Origin: Merluccius polli
Lineage: Eukaryota > Chordata > Actinopteri > Gadiformes > Merlucciidae
NCBI GenBank assembly: GCA_030340625.1
Contig: JAOPHQ010005691.1
Location: 415,001-479,000, forward strand
Length of the DNA stretch: 64,000 bases
Direction of reading: 5' to 3'
This document shows, piece after piece, positions 35,205-47,400 of this stretch. The notes beneath the pieces were generated by a model. It did no database searches, was not told the DNA's origin, and saw only the letters and a program-made list of their open reading frames with translations. How positions within the stretch are numbered: position 1 is the first letter of the stretch; the number at the start of each line of letters is the position of its first letter. Made by a program: the position numbers and the translations under genes.

Positions 35205-35421
35205 GTGTGCACACATTCATGTCCCATTAATGCATGTTACTAACACTTCTTCCCCGGAGTTCTTGTGTTTTCTCGTCTCGCAGGTTCTCATGGATCCTGG
35301 CGGAGCCTCCATGGTCCTGCTTGACTGCCATTGCTAATATCAGTTACCAGTTATATACAGTTACTGTTGTTGCTGCTCGCTGTCCCCCATCATTGGTGCT
35401 AGTGCATTGATGTAGTTGCTT

Positions 35422-35477
<56 letters not shown>

Positions 35478-38400
35478 ACCCCAACTGGTCAAGGCAGATG
35501 ACCACCCACCTAGAGCCGAAGGGTCTGTCCAAGGTTTCTGCCTTTTAACAGGCAGTTTTTCCTTGCCCCCGTGCCAAGTGCTTGCTCATGGTGGTACTGT
35601 TGGGTCTCTGTAAATGTTATTAGAAGTTTGGTCTAGACCTGCTCCATTTGAAAAGTGCCCTGAGATAACTTCTGTTATGAATTGGCGCTATACAAATAAA
35701 ATTGAATTGAATTGAATTGAAATTGATATAGGGATGTCCGATATTGGCTTTTTTACCGATAACCGATATTGTTCAACTCTTAATTTCCGATACCGATATC
35801 AACCGTTACCGATACCGATATAAATGCGGCCACGTGAAACCTCCGCTTTACACTCATTGCAAACCGTAATAGGCTTTATGCCGAGCGTCACGTGACCAAA
35901 CCGGAAAACAGGTCTCCTGACTTCCGCTTGCCGGAAAAGCCAGTAGCAGCAGTAGGAACTGACGGCAACAGCTATTGACTTGGCCTGGTTAGCCCTTTTT
36001 ACTGTTGGCGTTTTATTTGATTTTAACATCTGAATGTTAGTGAGAAGAAAAGATTGACGAAAAAAACAGAAAAAAACCCAGCGGTTAAAGCTAGCGAGTG
36101 AGTCTGGGAGAGGGCTACTCTCCTCGGACACATTCCTCTGAAGCCCCGGTGACAGTCTGGAAGTGCGGATTAAAAAAAAAAAAAAAAAACAGCGGTAAAA
36201 GCTAGCGTGTGTGTCCGGGAGAGGGCTACTCTCCTCGGACACATTACTCTGAAGCCCCGGTGACGGTCTGGAAGTGTGGATTAATAAATACAATTTTTTA
36301 AAAAACAGCTGTAAAAGCTAGCGTGTGTCCGGGAGAGGGCTACTCTCCTCGGACACATTACTCTGAAGCCCCGGTGACGGTCTGGAAGTGCGGATTAATA
36401 AATAAAATAATGTGAGCGCGGTACAGCGGACCTGAACCGGTTGTGATGAGACCTGTTTCGCAGAATGCGGAAGTATGTTGCGCATAACCCCTATTTTACT
36501 ATTCAACATAGAAACTTTGAAATAATTCCAAACCACCGACATAACTACAGCTACAACTAGCGTCCCACTACACGGCCACACATGCCCAGGCTTGTTATTG
36601 AGAAGGCGCGGGCGCGTTTGATGATGTCATCAAACCACGTCCTCACTTGAAACATAACAGATGTCTGAAATTATTTCAAACAAAGTGTTTATTTATTTCA
36701 CACTGTCTTTGTACTAACAGAAAATGGTCGCGTGCATTCGACTCAGGACAATTAGAGCTTTCCAACAAGTTATAACATGCCATAGGCCACTTTAGTCATT
36801 TTGATCTTTTTAAAAAACCGATACCGATATTTTCCGATATTGATTTTCTATGCCAATATCGGCCAATAATATCGGTGGGCCAATAATATCGGACATCCCT
36901 AATTTGATACAGTAAATCATCCTGTTCTTCTTACCAAGCTCTCAAAATTTAACTTCTCTCAAAACGTTGTGAGCTGGATTGAATCATATCTGTTAAGACT
37001 TTTTGCTTTAAGCAAATTAAGTTAATATTATTTAAAACAAAAGCTATTACTGTTAAAAATTTAAGAGAAAGAAACTAATTTAGTAGCAGTTGTAAGGGTG
37101 AAACAGCGTTTGCAATTTATTATTTCTACTTGCGATTACTATGTGGTTACTATGGTAACGTCTTTGCACATGCGCAGTCAGCTCAAAGTGTCAGCGGGCA
37201 CCCGGTAAAGATGGCGCAGCCCGTCTAGCGTTCACTCAAACAAACGGAGACGACAGGAGCACACACACCGTCGGTATGTAAAAGTTAACTCGCTGCTGCT
37301 TTCTTAGCCTTGTTATGCTCTAAAGTGTTGACATGTTGTGATGATGAACGTTTCTGTGCCGCGCCGCGGTGTGCCGGCGTTGCTGACAAACATGACGCTG
37401 AATTCATAACAAACAGTGTTGATTTAGCCGGTGTTTTAAATGGGCTAAGCACTGTGGGTAATGTAGTTCATGTGGTTATTTTTGAGCCCGCTGCGCTGTT
37501 TAATGTGAAAGATTTGCAGACTTTGAAATCTTGTTTTGAGTTAAAAGTACTCTCATTATTGTTATTACTCAGCAGTGATTAAAAGCATTACTCAGCAGTG
37601 ATTATTGGAGTGATGTAAAGACATGATTAACTTAAAGACAGGGTTGATTGATTAATGTAAATACATGATTAATTGATTAACTTAAAGACAGGATTGATTT
37701 AATTTAAAGGCATGATTGATTAACTGATTTGATTGATTTTGATTGATTCAAGTAAATGATGGAATGAGTTCTGAATTAATTGAATTAGGTAAATGAATGC
37801 TGAAGAATAATATGCAATATTTGGAAATGAATTGAATTTATGTTTAAATATCATGTTTCTTCATTGTTAGGTTTATAACCTGTGCATTGTTGACAAATAA
37901 AAACAACAAATTAAAGCACGAGTTGTATCCAAGTGTGCTGCCTGCCTGCCCTTTCGGAGGGAGATAAATATCCGAACAGTTATAAACCGTGGTTCAAGAC
38001 CCGGAAGACCCAACTGTCTGTAAGCCAACAGCCATTGACAGTACTGCGTGACCATCTACTAATTGCAAGACAAAGAGTCAAGCCAAGAAGAGGACAATAG
38101 GAGGACTGTTGAGCCCAGTAGGCAGAACACAAGTCAGAGCAAGAGAAGCAAGATGGCAGACGTGGAACTTGAGAGGCTGAAGCTGAAGAGGTCGGCTGCC
38201 CAGACTGCCTTCACAAAGAGAGCTAATCATCTGATCTCCAGAGCTAACGCCCTGGGTGAGACAGAACTAAGGGGTGAGTGGAGGAACCTCAAAGTGGAAC
38301 ATACAAGAGTCACTGATGCGGGGTTCGATTATGCCACAGCCCTGAGAGAAGAGGATGGTGAAGATGATAAAGAGAAGGCGGAGCAAGTCGACGGAAAAAC

Positions 38401-41400
38401 AGCTCAGTGCAACGTTAAGCTTGATGAGACTGAGCAGATACTCAGAGCAAGCTTCTGGACCAGGTTCGCTGAAGAGGCTTTTATCAGCCTTGTTGAAGAG
38501 GCTGAATTAGCCATGGATGAGGCCGAGGGAACCGATCACCAGAAGATGAATAAAAGAGAGCGTGAAGTCACTAACGTGGTGAATGAGTGGATGGACTACA
38601 TTCCTATACCCAACTTAAAACAGTCAAGAGACCGAACCAGGAGACTGAAGAGACGTCACGAGAGACTGTGGGATAAGTGGGCGTGGAACCAGGAGGACGG
38701 CGAGGACGACAAAGAGGAAGAGGATGAGAAAAAACGGAAGAAGCCAGATGTTAAAGCCAGTGAGCAGGGGCAAGGACGACAGCCCCTCATATCTCTAGAA
38801 AGAGCACGCCTGCCCATGTTTTCCGGCAACATGAGAGACTATTACCGGTGGAAAGCTGAATGGGAGGACCTTCAGCAGCTGGGAAACCCACATGGGTTGG
38901 AAAATGTGAGGAAATTCCATCTACTCGGCAGCCTAGACGAGAAAGTCAAGAGAGACCTTGTGCTGTCCAGCTGCGGATCTGCCGATGATGTGTTCAGACT
39001 ACTAGACAACAAGTACGGAAACAAACCAAGAATTGTGCTGCTGATCTCAAAGGAAGTTCATGGGCTTCCCCCAGTCAAGGGAAACAACCCCAGGAAGAAA
39101 ATTGAACTAATCCAAGCCGTGGAGAGAGCTCTGCATGATCTCCAAGTCTTGGAGGAGGAAGATGCTGTGAAGAATCGGGTGGTGGCACAGTCAATTGAGA
39201 GTAAGCTGCCTGACTCCCTGAAAGAAAAGTGGCTAACGCATAAAACTGACCCTGCAAGTGGGTTCTCATCACGCAACCACTTCGATTGCCTACTGCAGTA
39301 CCTGAAAAAGCAGGAGGACATTCTTGAGGAGTTGGACCAGCTGCAGCTCAGCTCGACTGATTATCCGGAGAAGTCGAAGGACAAGTATAAAGATAAGAGA
39401 GCTTTTACCAGAGCCACGTCAGGAAACGCCCCAAAAGACCCTCAACCGAGCTCATGCATTGCATGTGGAGACGAGGAGCATGCCGGTAGACTGTTTGCCT
39501 GCAAGGTCTTCAAGAAGCTCAACTTGTCAAGCAAGAAGGCTCAGCTGAAGAAAGCAGGAGCTTGCTTCAAGTGCTTGCATGCACACGGTGAAGGCGGCAG
39601 TTGCACTCAAAGGTTTCTCTGCTCAAAAGATGACTGCCGAAGAGGAGGATTCTCGGACCACAACTACTTACTTTGCCCAATGCCACAGCTAAAAAGGGAG
39701 ATAAAGACTGAAAAGAAGAGTGGAGAGCAGAGCAATGCAAGTGGGAGGAAGAAGGGGCTTGGACTGACTGAGGAACAAGAGGGACTCTTTGCCAAACTTC
39801 CTCCAGAGCTAAGATCAGAGTTCAAGGAAGCCTTCTCGAATAAAATCTCAATGACAGTGTGTACCAGCACCGGCAGTGAGCCAAGAGAATACCCTGTCAT
39901 ATTGATGTTACTCGAGGCAACAACTAACTCAGGCCAACTAATCGGCACCTTGATCGACCTCGCTTCAGATACAAATTACATCTCAACTGAAGCGGCAGAG
40001 CGTCTCAAACTGAAAGGCGAAGACATCAAGTTGATTGTCCAAGGAGTCGGAGGAATGGAGAAGACCGTTGCTACCAAGAGGTACACTCTAAGACTGAGAG
40101 TAAAGACTCCCAAAGGTACTGTGGCAGAGCACAAACTCCTCTGTTACGGCTTGGAGAGCATCGCTCAGGTGAACCAAGCAGTCACGCCAGAGCAACTGCT
40201 TAAATTCTTTCCAGACGTCACAGCCAATGACTTGGTCCGCCCTGAGAAGATTGACCTGCTGATAAGTCACAGGGAAGGTCGCTTGGTCCCACAACCAATC
40301 AAAGTCCAGGGAGATCTCGTTCTCTGGGACGGCCCCCTGGGGAAAACGGTCGGTGGAACTCATCCTAACCTCTTCGAGGTAGTAGACCTAGCAGCCCATC
40401 GGTCTGAAACCCACTTTGCCCGATCAATGAGGACAGCTTCAAGGGCATACAGAGAGGTCCTTGAGGGTCCGTCAAGACCTTGTGAAGATGGAGAAACAAG
40501 CCTCAGCAGTACAGCAGCTACAAACAGAGATCATCGACTGGTTCAAGTGGGACAGTGTTGGCGCAGCTTGTGATCCTCAATGTGGTGGCTGCAAGTGCGG
40601 AAGGTGTCCCCCTGGAGGGAAAGAAATGACCCTAGGAGAAGAAAGGGACCTTGAGAAGATCAAAGGCTGTCTTACCTATGTCATGGCTGACAAGCACAGC
40701 GATTCCCCTCACTGGGACGCAGCTTATCCATGGAAAGGAGACCCTGCGGCGCTGCCAGACAACAGACGAGCAGTGGAGGCAACTTTCCGGAGCACTGAAA
40801 AGCGGCTTGAGAGGGAGCCGGAGTGGAAAGCTGCGTACAGAGAGCAGATCCACGAGATGGTGTCAAGAGGAGCTGCCACTAAACTCACCAAGGAGGAACT
40901 GGACGGTTGGAAGGGACCCAAGTGGTACATAAGCCATCTGGTGGCACCGAATCCTCACTCATCAACTACCCCAGTGAGAATAGTTTGGAACAGCAGCCAA
41001 GAGTTCCTCGGGGTGAGTTTGAACGACCTCCTGCACAAGGGACCGGACGTCCTCAATCCGATCAGAGGCGTCCTTCTGCGATTCAGGACTGGTTTGCATG
41101 CCGCCCTAGGCGATGTGAGGAAAATGTACAACTCTGTGTGGCTCAAAGACGAGGAGGTACACCTCCATCGATTCCTCTGGAGAGACAACCCAGAGGATGA
41201 GGTTGAAGTCTTCGCCGTTGTCAGAGTCAACATTGGGGATAAACCTGCAGGGTGCATCGCCCAGGTTGCCATGAGAGAAACGGCAAACCTGCCCCAGTTC
41301 ACAGCCATGGTGGAAGAACGCAGAGTACTGGTGGAGGACAGTTATGTCGATGACATACTGACATCCCACAGTGACCTCAAGACCTTGGAGAAGATCACCA

Positions 41401-44400
41401 CAGGGGTCAAAAAGATCTTAAAAGCTGGAGGCTTCTCCCTGAGACCATGGACCTTATCTGGTCAAAGTGGGAGGTCTGGGACTGCATTCAACTCCAGTGA
41501 CAAGCCAACCACAACTACACCCAGGACCCTGGTGTTACCCAACCAGATGCGGGATGAAGAAAGCAAGGCATTGGGATTCGGCTACGAACCAGAGACTGAC
41601 AAGCTGCGTGTGATGACATCCATCAATTTCTCAAAGAAAAATGAGAACAGGGATTGATTTGCGCGAAGATGAAGTCAAAAGTAGCACACCAAACCCCTTG
41701 ACCCGCCGAGTCCTGTTAAGCCAGGTTGCTGGTTTCTACGACCCTATTGGACTTGCCACACCTGCAAAGCAGAAAGGAGCGATGCTCGTGAGGGAATCCT
41801 ATCAAGAAGCAGGTATGAGCAGTCCGAATAAAGACACCTGGGATGACCCACTCTCGCCAAGACTCCGAGAAGCCTCCATAAGACTCTTCGAGGAGTATGT
41901 GAGACTTGGCCAAATCAGGTTCGAAAGGAGCCTCACACCTCATGGAGCAATAGGCCACCCAGTCGGAGTCACGTTTTCAGATGGGAGTGAGGCCTCCTAC
42001 GGTGCCATCCTTTACCTCCGGTGGGAGACGCAGAACGGGGTCATCATAAGGTTGGTTGAGTCAAAAGCCAAACTTACGCCTCTTGACCAGAAAGGAGACG
42101 TGATTAAGGCAGAGCTATGCGGCGCTGTCTTCGCGATCCGTCTGAAGAAGTACGTTGAGAAGCACTGCCACATCAAAGTCACACGCTGGGTCCACTTCGT
42201 GGATAGCCAAACTATCCTGGGAGCCATACAAAAGGACAGTTATGGCTACCAGACCTTTTTTGCCAACCGCATCGGAGAGATCCAGATGGCCGGACCAGTA
42301 GAGGACTGGAAGTGGATTAACGGCAACAACAATATAGCAGACATTGTCACAAGGGGGGCAACTCCTGAGGAGCTCGACGAAGAGTCAGAGTGGCAACAAG
42401 GCCCAGAGTTCCTGAGATGGCCTGAATCCGAGTGGCCGGTGAAGACAGCCAGTGAAATCGTGACCACTGTCGCTGATGACGTCAAAAGACTGCAAAGAAA
42501 GGCGTTCTCAGCTGTGGTCACCAGGGCTCAGTCACGAAAGGCTTCAGGCCCCAGGAACACTGACATCGGAGCAGACCAAGCAGACTCTGCACCTAAGGAC
42601 CAAGTTTCTACTCGAGCAGCAGAGAGACTGAAGAGGAGACCCTGGGGTGTGGCTCTTGTGCGCCTTGTCGAGCCCAAACGGTTCAGTAGCTTGTCGAAAC
42701 TAGCTGGAACTGTCGCCTGGGTCCGACGAGCTGCAGAATCCTGGATGGGTTCAATAGACAGAGCTCCGAAGTTGTCAAAGTGGGAGGCGAGAGGCTCTGA
42801 GCTGTCTGCAGACGAAAGGTCAGTAGCCTTCCAAGATCTAGCCATTACAGCTCAAGAAGGTGTGAACTTTCAGGACACAACCTTGAACCGCCTAGTTGTG
42901 ACTAGAGACGCCAACACAGGTCTCCTGCTTTGCGGCGGAAGAGTCCAATCTTGGAACGAAGATGGAACAGCTGTACCATTAATTCCGTTCCAGTCGTGGC
43001 TCGGAACCTTACTGGCTAGAGAAGCTCATGAGGCAAATCATGAGGGCGTGGCAGCTACTCTGCTGCGCACAAGAAGAAAGGCCTGGGTGATACAAGGTCG
43101 GAGGACAGTCAAGAGAGTGATTAACGAGTGTATCACTTGCAAAAAGCAAAGAGCCAGACTGTGCCAGCAAGTGATGGGTGACCTCCCTCAAGAGCGTACC
43201 AGAAGAGCTAATCCCTTTGAATATACCACCTTGGACCTCTTCGGCCCCTTCGAGGTGAAGGACTCCGTCAAGAAAAGGACCAAGAAAAAGGTCTGGGGAG
43301 TCGTGTATTGCTGCATGGCTTCCAGAGCTGTCCACGCTGACCTCATCGATGACCTGTCCTCCGAAAGTTTCCTTCAGGCTTATTCCCGATTCACTGCTCT
43401 AAGGGGGCACCCCAGAAAGTTATGGTCAGACAGAGGCACAAACTTTGTGGGTGCTAAGCCGGCACTAAAAGAGCTGCACAAGAACCTCGCCTGTTTACAG
43501 AAGTCATCAGTCGAGAACGTGGCAGCCAAAAATGGCACTGAGTGGCAGTGGGACTTCCATCCTGCGGACTCGCCCCACAGGAATGGAGCAGCAGAGGCGG
43601 CCGTCAAACTCCTCAAAAGAGCACTCAACAGCCTCAGCGGAACCACCGGCTGCTACACCTGGGGGGAGTTCCAGACCCTTCTCTACTCAGCAGCCAACTT
43701 GACCAACGAGCGACCCATCGATGCCAAAGCACAGGAGCAAGAAGATACAGTGGAGTACTTGACTCCTAACTCCCTTATCCTGGGGCGCACCGGACAAGGA
43801 GGAGATATGCACGGGATCGACGTGGAAACTCACCCTTGGCGCAGACTGAGAGCTGTCCAGGCTGGCGTGGACAAGTTCTGGTCGAAGTGGAGCGAACTGG
43901 CGGGCCCGAACCTGTTTATCCGGCACAAGTGGCACCGCAGAGAGAGGAGCGTCAAGGTTGGAGATCTGGTCTGGATCGCAGACCAGAACGCCCTGAGAGG
44001 ACAGTTCCGGCTCGGCAGGATCGTCTCAACGTATCCAGACGAGAAGGGGGTGGTCCGGGACGCTGACATGACAATCTGCCTGGGCCTTCCGGCCCCCGCT
44101 GTATCCAGAGCCCGGGGGAAAGACTCTACACTGCCCACGACCATCGTCCTTCGCAGAGATGTACGGCGTCTGGTGGTGCTGATTCCAGTTGAAGACCAGG
44201 AGGAGGTAACAAAGTCCTCACCACGGGTACCCAAAAAACTGTGAACTGTTTAGTTAATGGGTAAACCCTGGGAGGCAGCTGAGTGGTTTAAGGGCAGACC
44301 TACACTCAGTGGGAGGCAAGGTGGTGGGGCCTACCTCCCTAGTTTGTGCTTATGGTTTCAATTTACTTTTTTGAAGGACACTTAAGCTTCTATTTTGAAT

Positions 44401-47400
44401 CACCTATGAAGAATGGACTTTGAATACCCACAAGTGACTGTTAGGCTTAATGTGGCCTCCTTGGATCTTTGATCAGTCGGCCAAGTGGGAGGTGTTAAGA
44501 CTTTTTGCTTTAAGCAAATTAAGTTAATATTATTTAAAAGAAAAGCTATTACTGTTAAAAATTTAAGAGAAAGAAACTAATTTAGTAGCAGTTGTAAGGG
44601 TGAAACAGCGTTTGCAATTTATTATTTCTACTTGCGATTACTATGTGGTTACTATGGTAACGTCTTTGCACATGCGCAGTCAGCTCAAAGTGTCAGCGGG
44701 CACCCGGTAAAGATGGCGCAGCCCGTCTAGCGTTCACTCAAACAAACGGAGACGACAGGAGCACACACACCGTCGGTATGTAAAAGTTAACTCGCTGCTG
44801 CTTTCTTAGCCTTGTTGCCCTTTCGGAGGGAGATAAATATCCGAACAATATCTGCATGATCGAACACAATCTGTATCAGTTAACAACTGCAGATCTGACT
44901 CTCTTAGGCTAACCTCCGGAGTCCCTCAGGGGTCAATATTAGGCCCCCTTTTATTTAGTCTTTATATTAATGATTTGCCTACTGTTTGTCCAGAAGCTGA
45001 ATGCTTAATGTATGCAGACAACACGGTTTTCTTTGTTCATGGCCACACCAAAGACACTGTTGCCGCTAAACTCATTAAAACAATGTCCTGTGTTACAACT
45101 TGGTTGCAGGAGTGCTGTCTACAGCTAAACGTTTCTAAAACTGTAGGTATGTATTTCACTAAAACAAATAGAGTATCACTTGACCCCGACATACATGTTA
45201 ATGGAGAAAAAATACAAATTGTCAGCCAATATAAATATCTTGGGATAGTAATAGATCCAGTTAAAGTTAAATCTCGCAAATTTTCATGCAATTCGAAATG
45301 AAATGTCAACTGAAGCTGCAAAAATGTACTTGCATTCGATGATTTTCAGTCACTTCAACTATTGCCTAACCAGCTGGTCCCAGGCTGGTCAGAGTTAAAA
45401 AAAAACACATTGGAAATCTTGTACAAACAAGCAATTAAAGTTATGGATAAAAAACCTAGGCATTATCATCACTGTGCAATTTTTAAAAAGTACAGTATTT
45501 TAAATTGGGACAGTCTTCACACATTTGCAGACTTCAAACTGACCTATAAAGTACTGCATAAATTGGCTCCAGATCCTCTGGCAGAATTCATCAGCCAAAG
45601 AAACAGCCTTGAGCGTGTCACTCGAGGCCCTGTCAGAGGTGACTGTTATATTCCTCTGCGCAGGAGCACTTTCAGTAAGTCGGCCTGGTCATTAAGGAGT
45701 GCAAGTGTGTGGAACTCAGTACCTGAGGAGGTTAAACTGCTCACAACATACAAGGCCTTCACAAAAAAATTGAAAATGTGGCTTATCAACACCTACAGCT
45801 GCCAACACTAAAAGATAAGTCTGTTGTGATGTTTTGATGTTATGATAAAATGTTATGTTGTGATGTTGTATTTTTTCTTAATTGTACAGTAAGTGTTTGC
45901 ATATGTATTTTGTATTATATTGTACATGTATTGTGTGCTTTTTATTGCCTTTTTTACATCATGACCAGGGGACTGCAGATGAAACCTAGCCTTCTGGCTA
46001 ATTCTGGCTTTTTTAACCATGTGTAATGTGTAATGTGTTCTATGAAATTGCACTGTCCCCTTTTAAATAAACGTAAATTAAATTTAACGCCATCGACAAC
46101 TACTGATGACGAATCAGGGTCTTGAAGGGTTGTCCCATTTCATAGGGGAAGATTTCAACCACTACCCCTTGTCCCTCTGTTCCGAGGGGCGCTCGAAAGA
46201 GAGGGGTAGGGGTAAGGGGTAGGGTTAAAAAAGAGAAATGGGATTGGGCCTTAGCGTGCGGAAAAATTACAATATAGCACTTCGTCTTTTGGGATTGCGT
46301 TTACATGACACTCAAGAAAGTCGACTTTTTGGCTTAACCCAACAATGATTGGATTACTAAGATGCATGTATACACCTTAATCAGGTTAAAATCGGTTCGA
46401 GTCGACCCTCTCATTATCAGGTTAAGACCCCTAGATTATGCGATCCATAGCCGACTAAGCCGTGCATGTAACCAGTCGGATTGGATTATCCGTTGAATTG
46501 CGTTCTGCGCATGCTCGATATCTTTTCCCGGGGCCGTGAACCGGAAGTAGAAGGAGACGATAGTCTTGTTGTTGTTGTTGTTGTCGCCGTCGGCTAAGGG
46601 ATAACGAGAAACGGCGATTTATTTAAAAAGGTGGCGCTATAAGAATTGTGTCCCGGCCGCGGGAGCGCGCATGGCATTCATTAAAGGTGGAAGCACGCGG
46701 ACACTACGCTTCCATTTCACCTAAGGCTGAATTAAAAGTACATGTTTTTCTAAATGTGGGTCATCAACGAGGTTGTAAAGTAGTGACTTCGGGCACATCT
46801 GTCAAAATAAATGTTTTTTTCTCCCGACGTGTTTACGACCTTTATTCATTCATTCAGGGCTGTTCTGGTGGGAGAAATATGTTTTCAGTAGACAGCTGTC
46901 AACTAACTTTGGGTCGGCGATTTATTTAAAAAGCTGGCGCAGAAGATGGAGGAAGCCGGTGCCGTGCCTATAGGAGTGTATCTTCATCAACGTGCATTCA
47001 GTACACACTACGCTTCGATTTAACCCAAGGCTGAATTTAAAGTCCATGTTTTTCTAAATGTTGCTCATCAACGAGGTTGTAAAATAACTACGATCTTTAT
47101 TCATTCATTGCGCGGCCGAACTGACGGCGGCATTCTCTGATATATGAATCTTACAGACTGCGTCGGGTTCTCCGACTCTCTGGTCCACAACAAGTAAAGA
47201 CTCCTAGGCGGGTTTATCTCGCCCATGGGGAAAAGGAATTGGGGGAAATTAACTTTGGCTTTGACTCTCTGAAGTCCAGACTGAAACGCGACATGGAGGA
47301 GAAAGCGATGTTTCAGCAGACAGCTGTCAGTTCACTTCGGGTCCATATCGTTTCTCCGACGCTCCGCTGTTCCTCTCGGTCGTATGCGGACCGCTCCGCG

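Larger units (their letters stand above)
31883..35728 (+). mobile_element. L2-clade LINE, 5' truncated in ORF1
   Basis: Contains the last part of ORF1 (to the stop at 31996-31998), an uninterrupted ORF2, a 3' UTR with two (CT)n tracts and a terminal attga repeat. Flanked by atttgata (31875-31882) and, beyond a hAT element sitting in the tail, atttgata (36902-36909). It is inserted inside the RT gene of another LINE. Confidence 0.85.
36991..44847 (+). mobile_element. BEL/Pao LTR retrotransposon, full span
   Basis: 5' LTR 36991-37978, gag-pol 38153-44244, 3' LTR 44493-44847. Flanked by the exact 5-bp duplication atatc (36986-36990 and 44848-44852). Inserted in the RT gene of a LINE. Two frame changes break the polyprotein, and the 3' LTR lacks 633 bases present in the 5' LTR. 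Confidence 0.95.
30738..46085 (+). mobile_element. CR1/Rex-type LINE split by L2 and BEL/Pao insertions
   Basis: The RT gene is in three pieces: 30738-31882, 36903-36990 and 44853-45811, with the 3' UTR to about 46085 (tttaaataaacgtaaatt). Removing the intervening elements restores continuous RT sequence across both joints: ...RKAFD + TVNHPVLLTKL... and ...WIESY + LHDRTQSVSVNN.... The copy is 5' truncated before the endonuclease end. Confidence 0.85.
30085..46250. mobile_element. Harbinger-like MITE split by nested retroelements
   Basis: The left end (atgctgaatcccatttc, then accccttacccctcc) and right end (ggggtaaggggtaggg, then gaaatgggattgggcc) are inverted matches. TTA flanks both sides (30082-30084 and 46251-46253), as expected for PIF/Harbinger. 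The element's own DNA is only 30085-30737 plus 46086-46250 (about 0.8 kb); the remaining 15.3 kb is a LINE with further insertions. It encodes nothing. It lies in acads intron 1. Confidence 0.6.

Noticed and set aside
36180..36581. Minus-strand ORFs with repeated TSRPSPGLQ-like units as a secreted repeat protein
   Set aside because: The repetition comes from the triplicated non-coding unit of a hAT MITE.
37310..37582. 90-codon ORF as a host or viral gene
   Set aside because: Located wholly in the BEL 5' LTR, absent from the 3' LTR, with no recognised motif.
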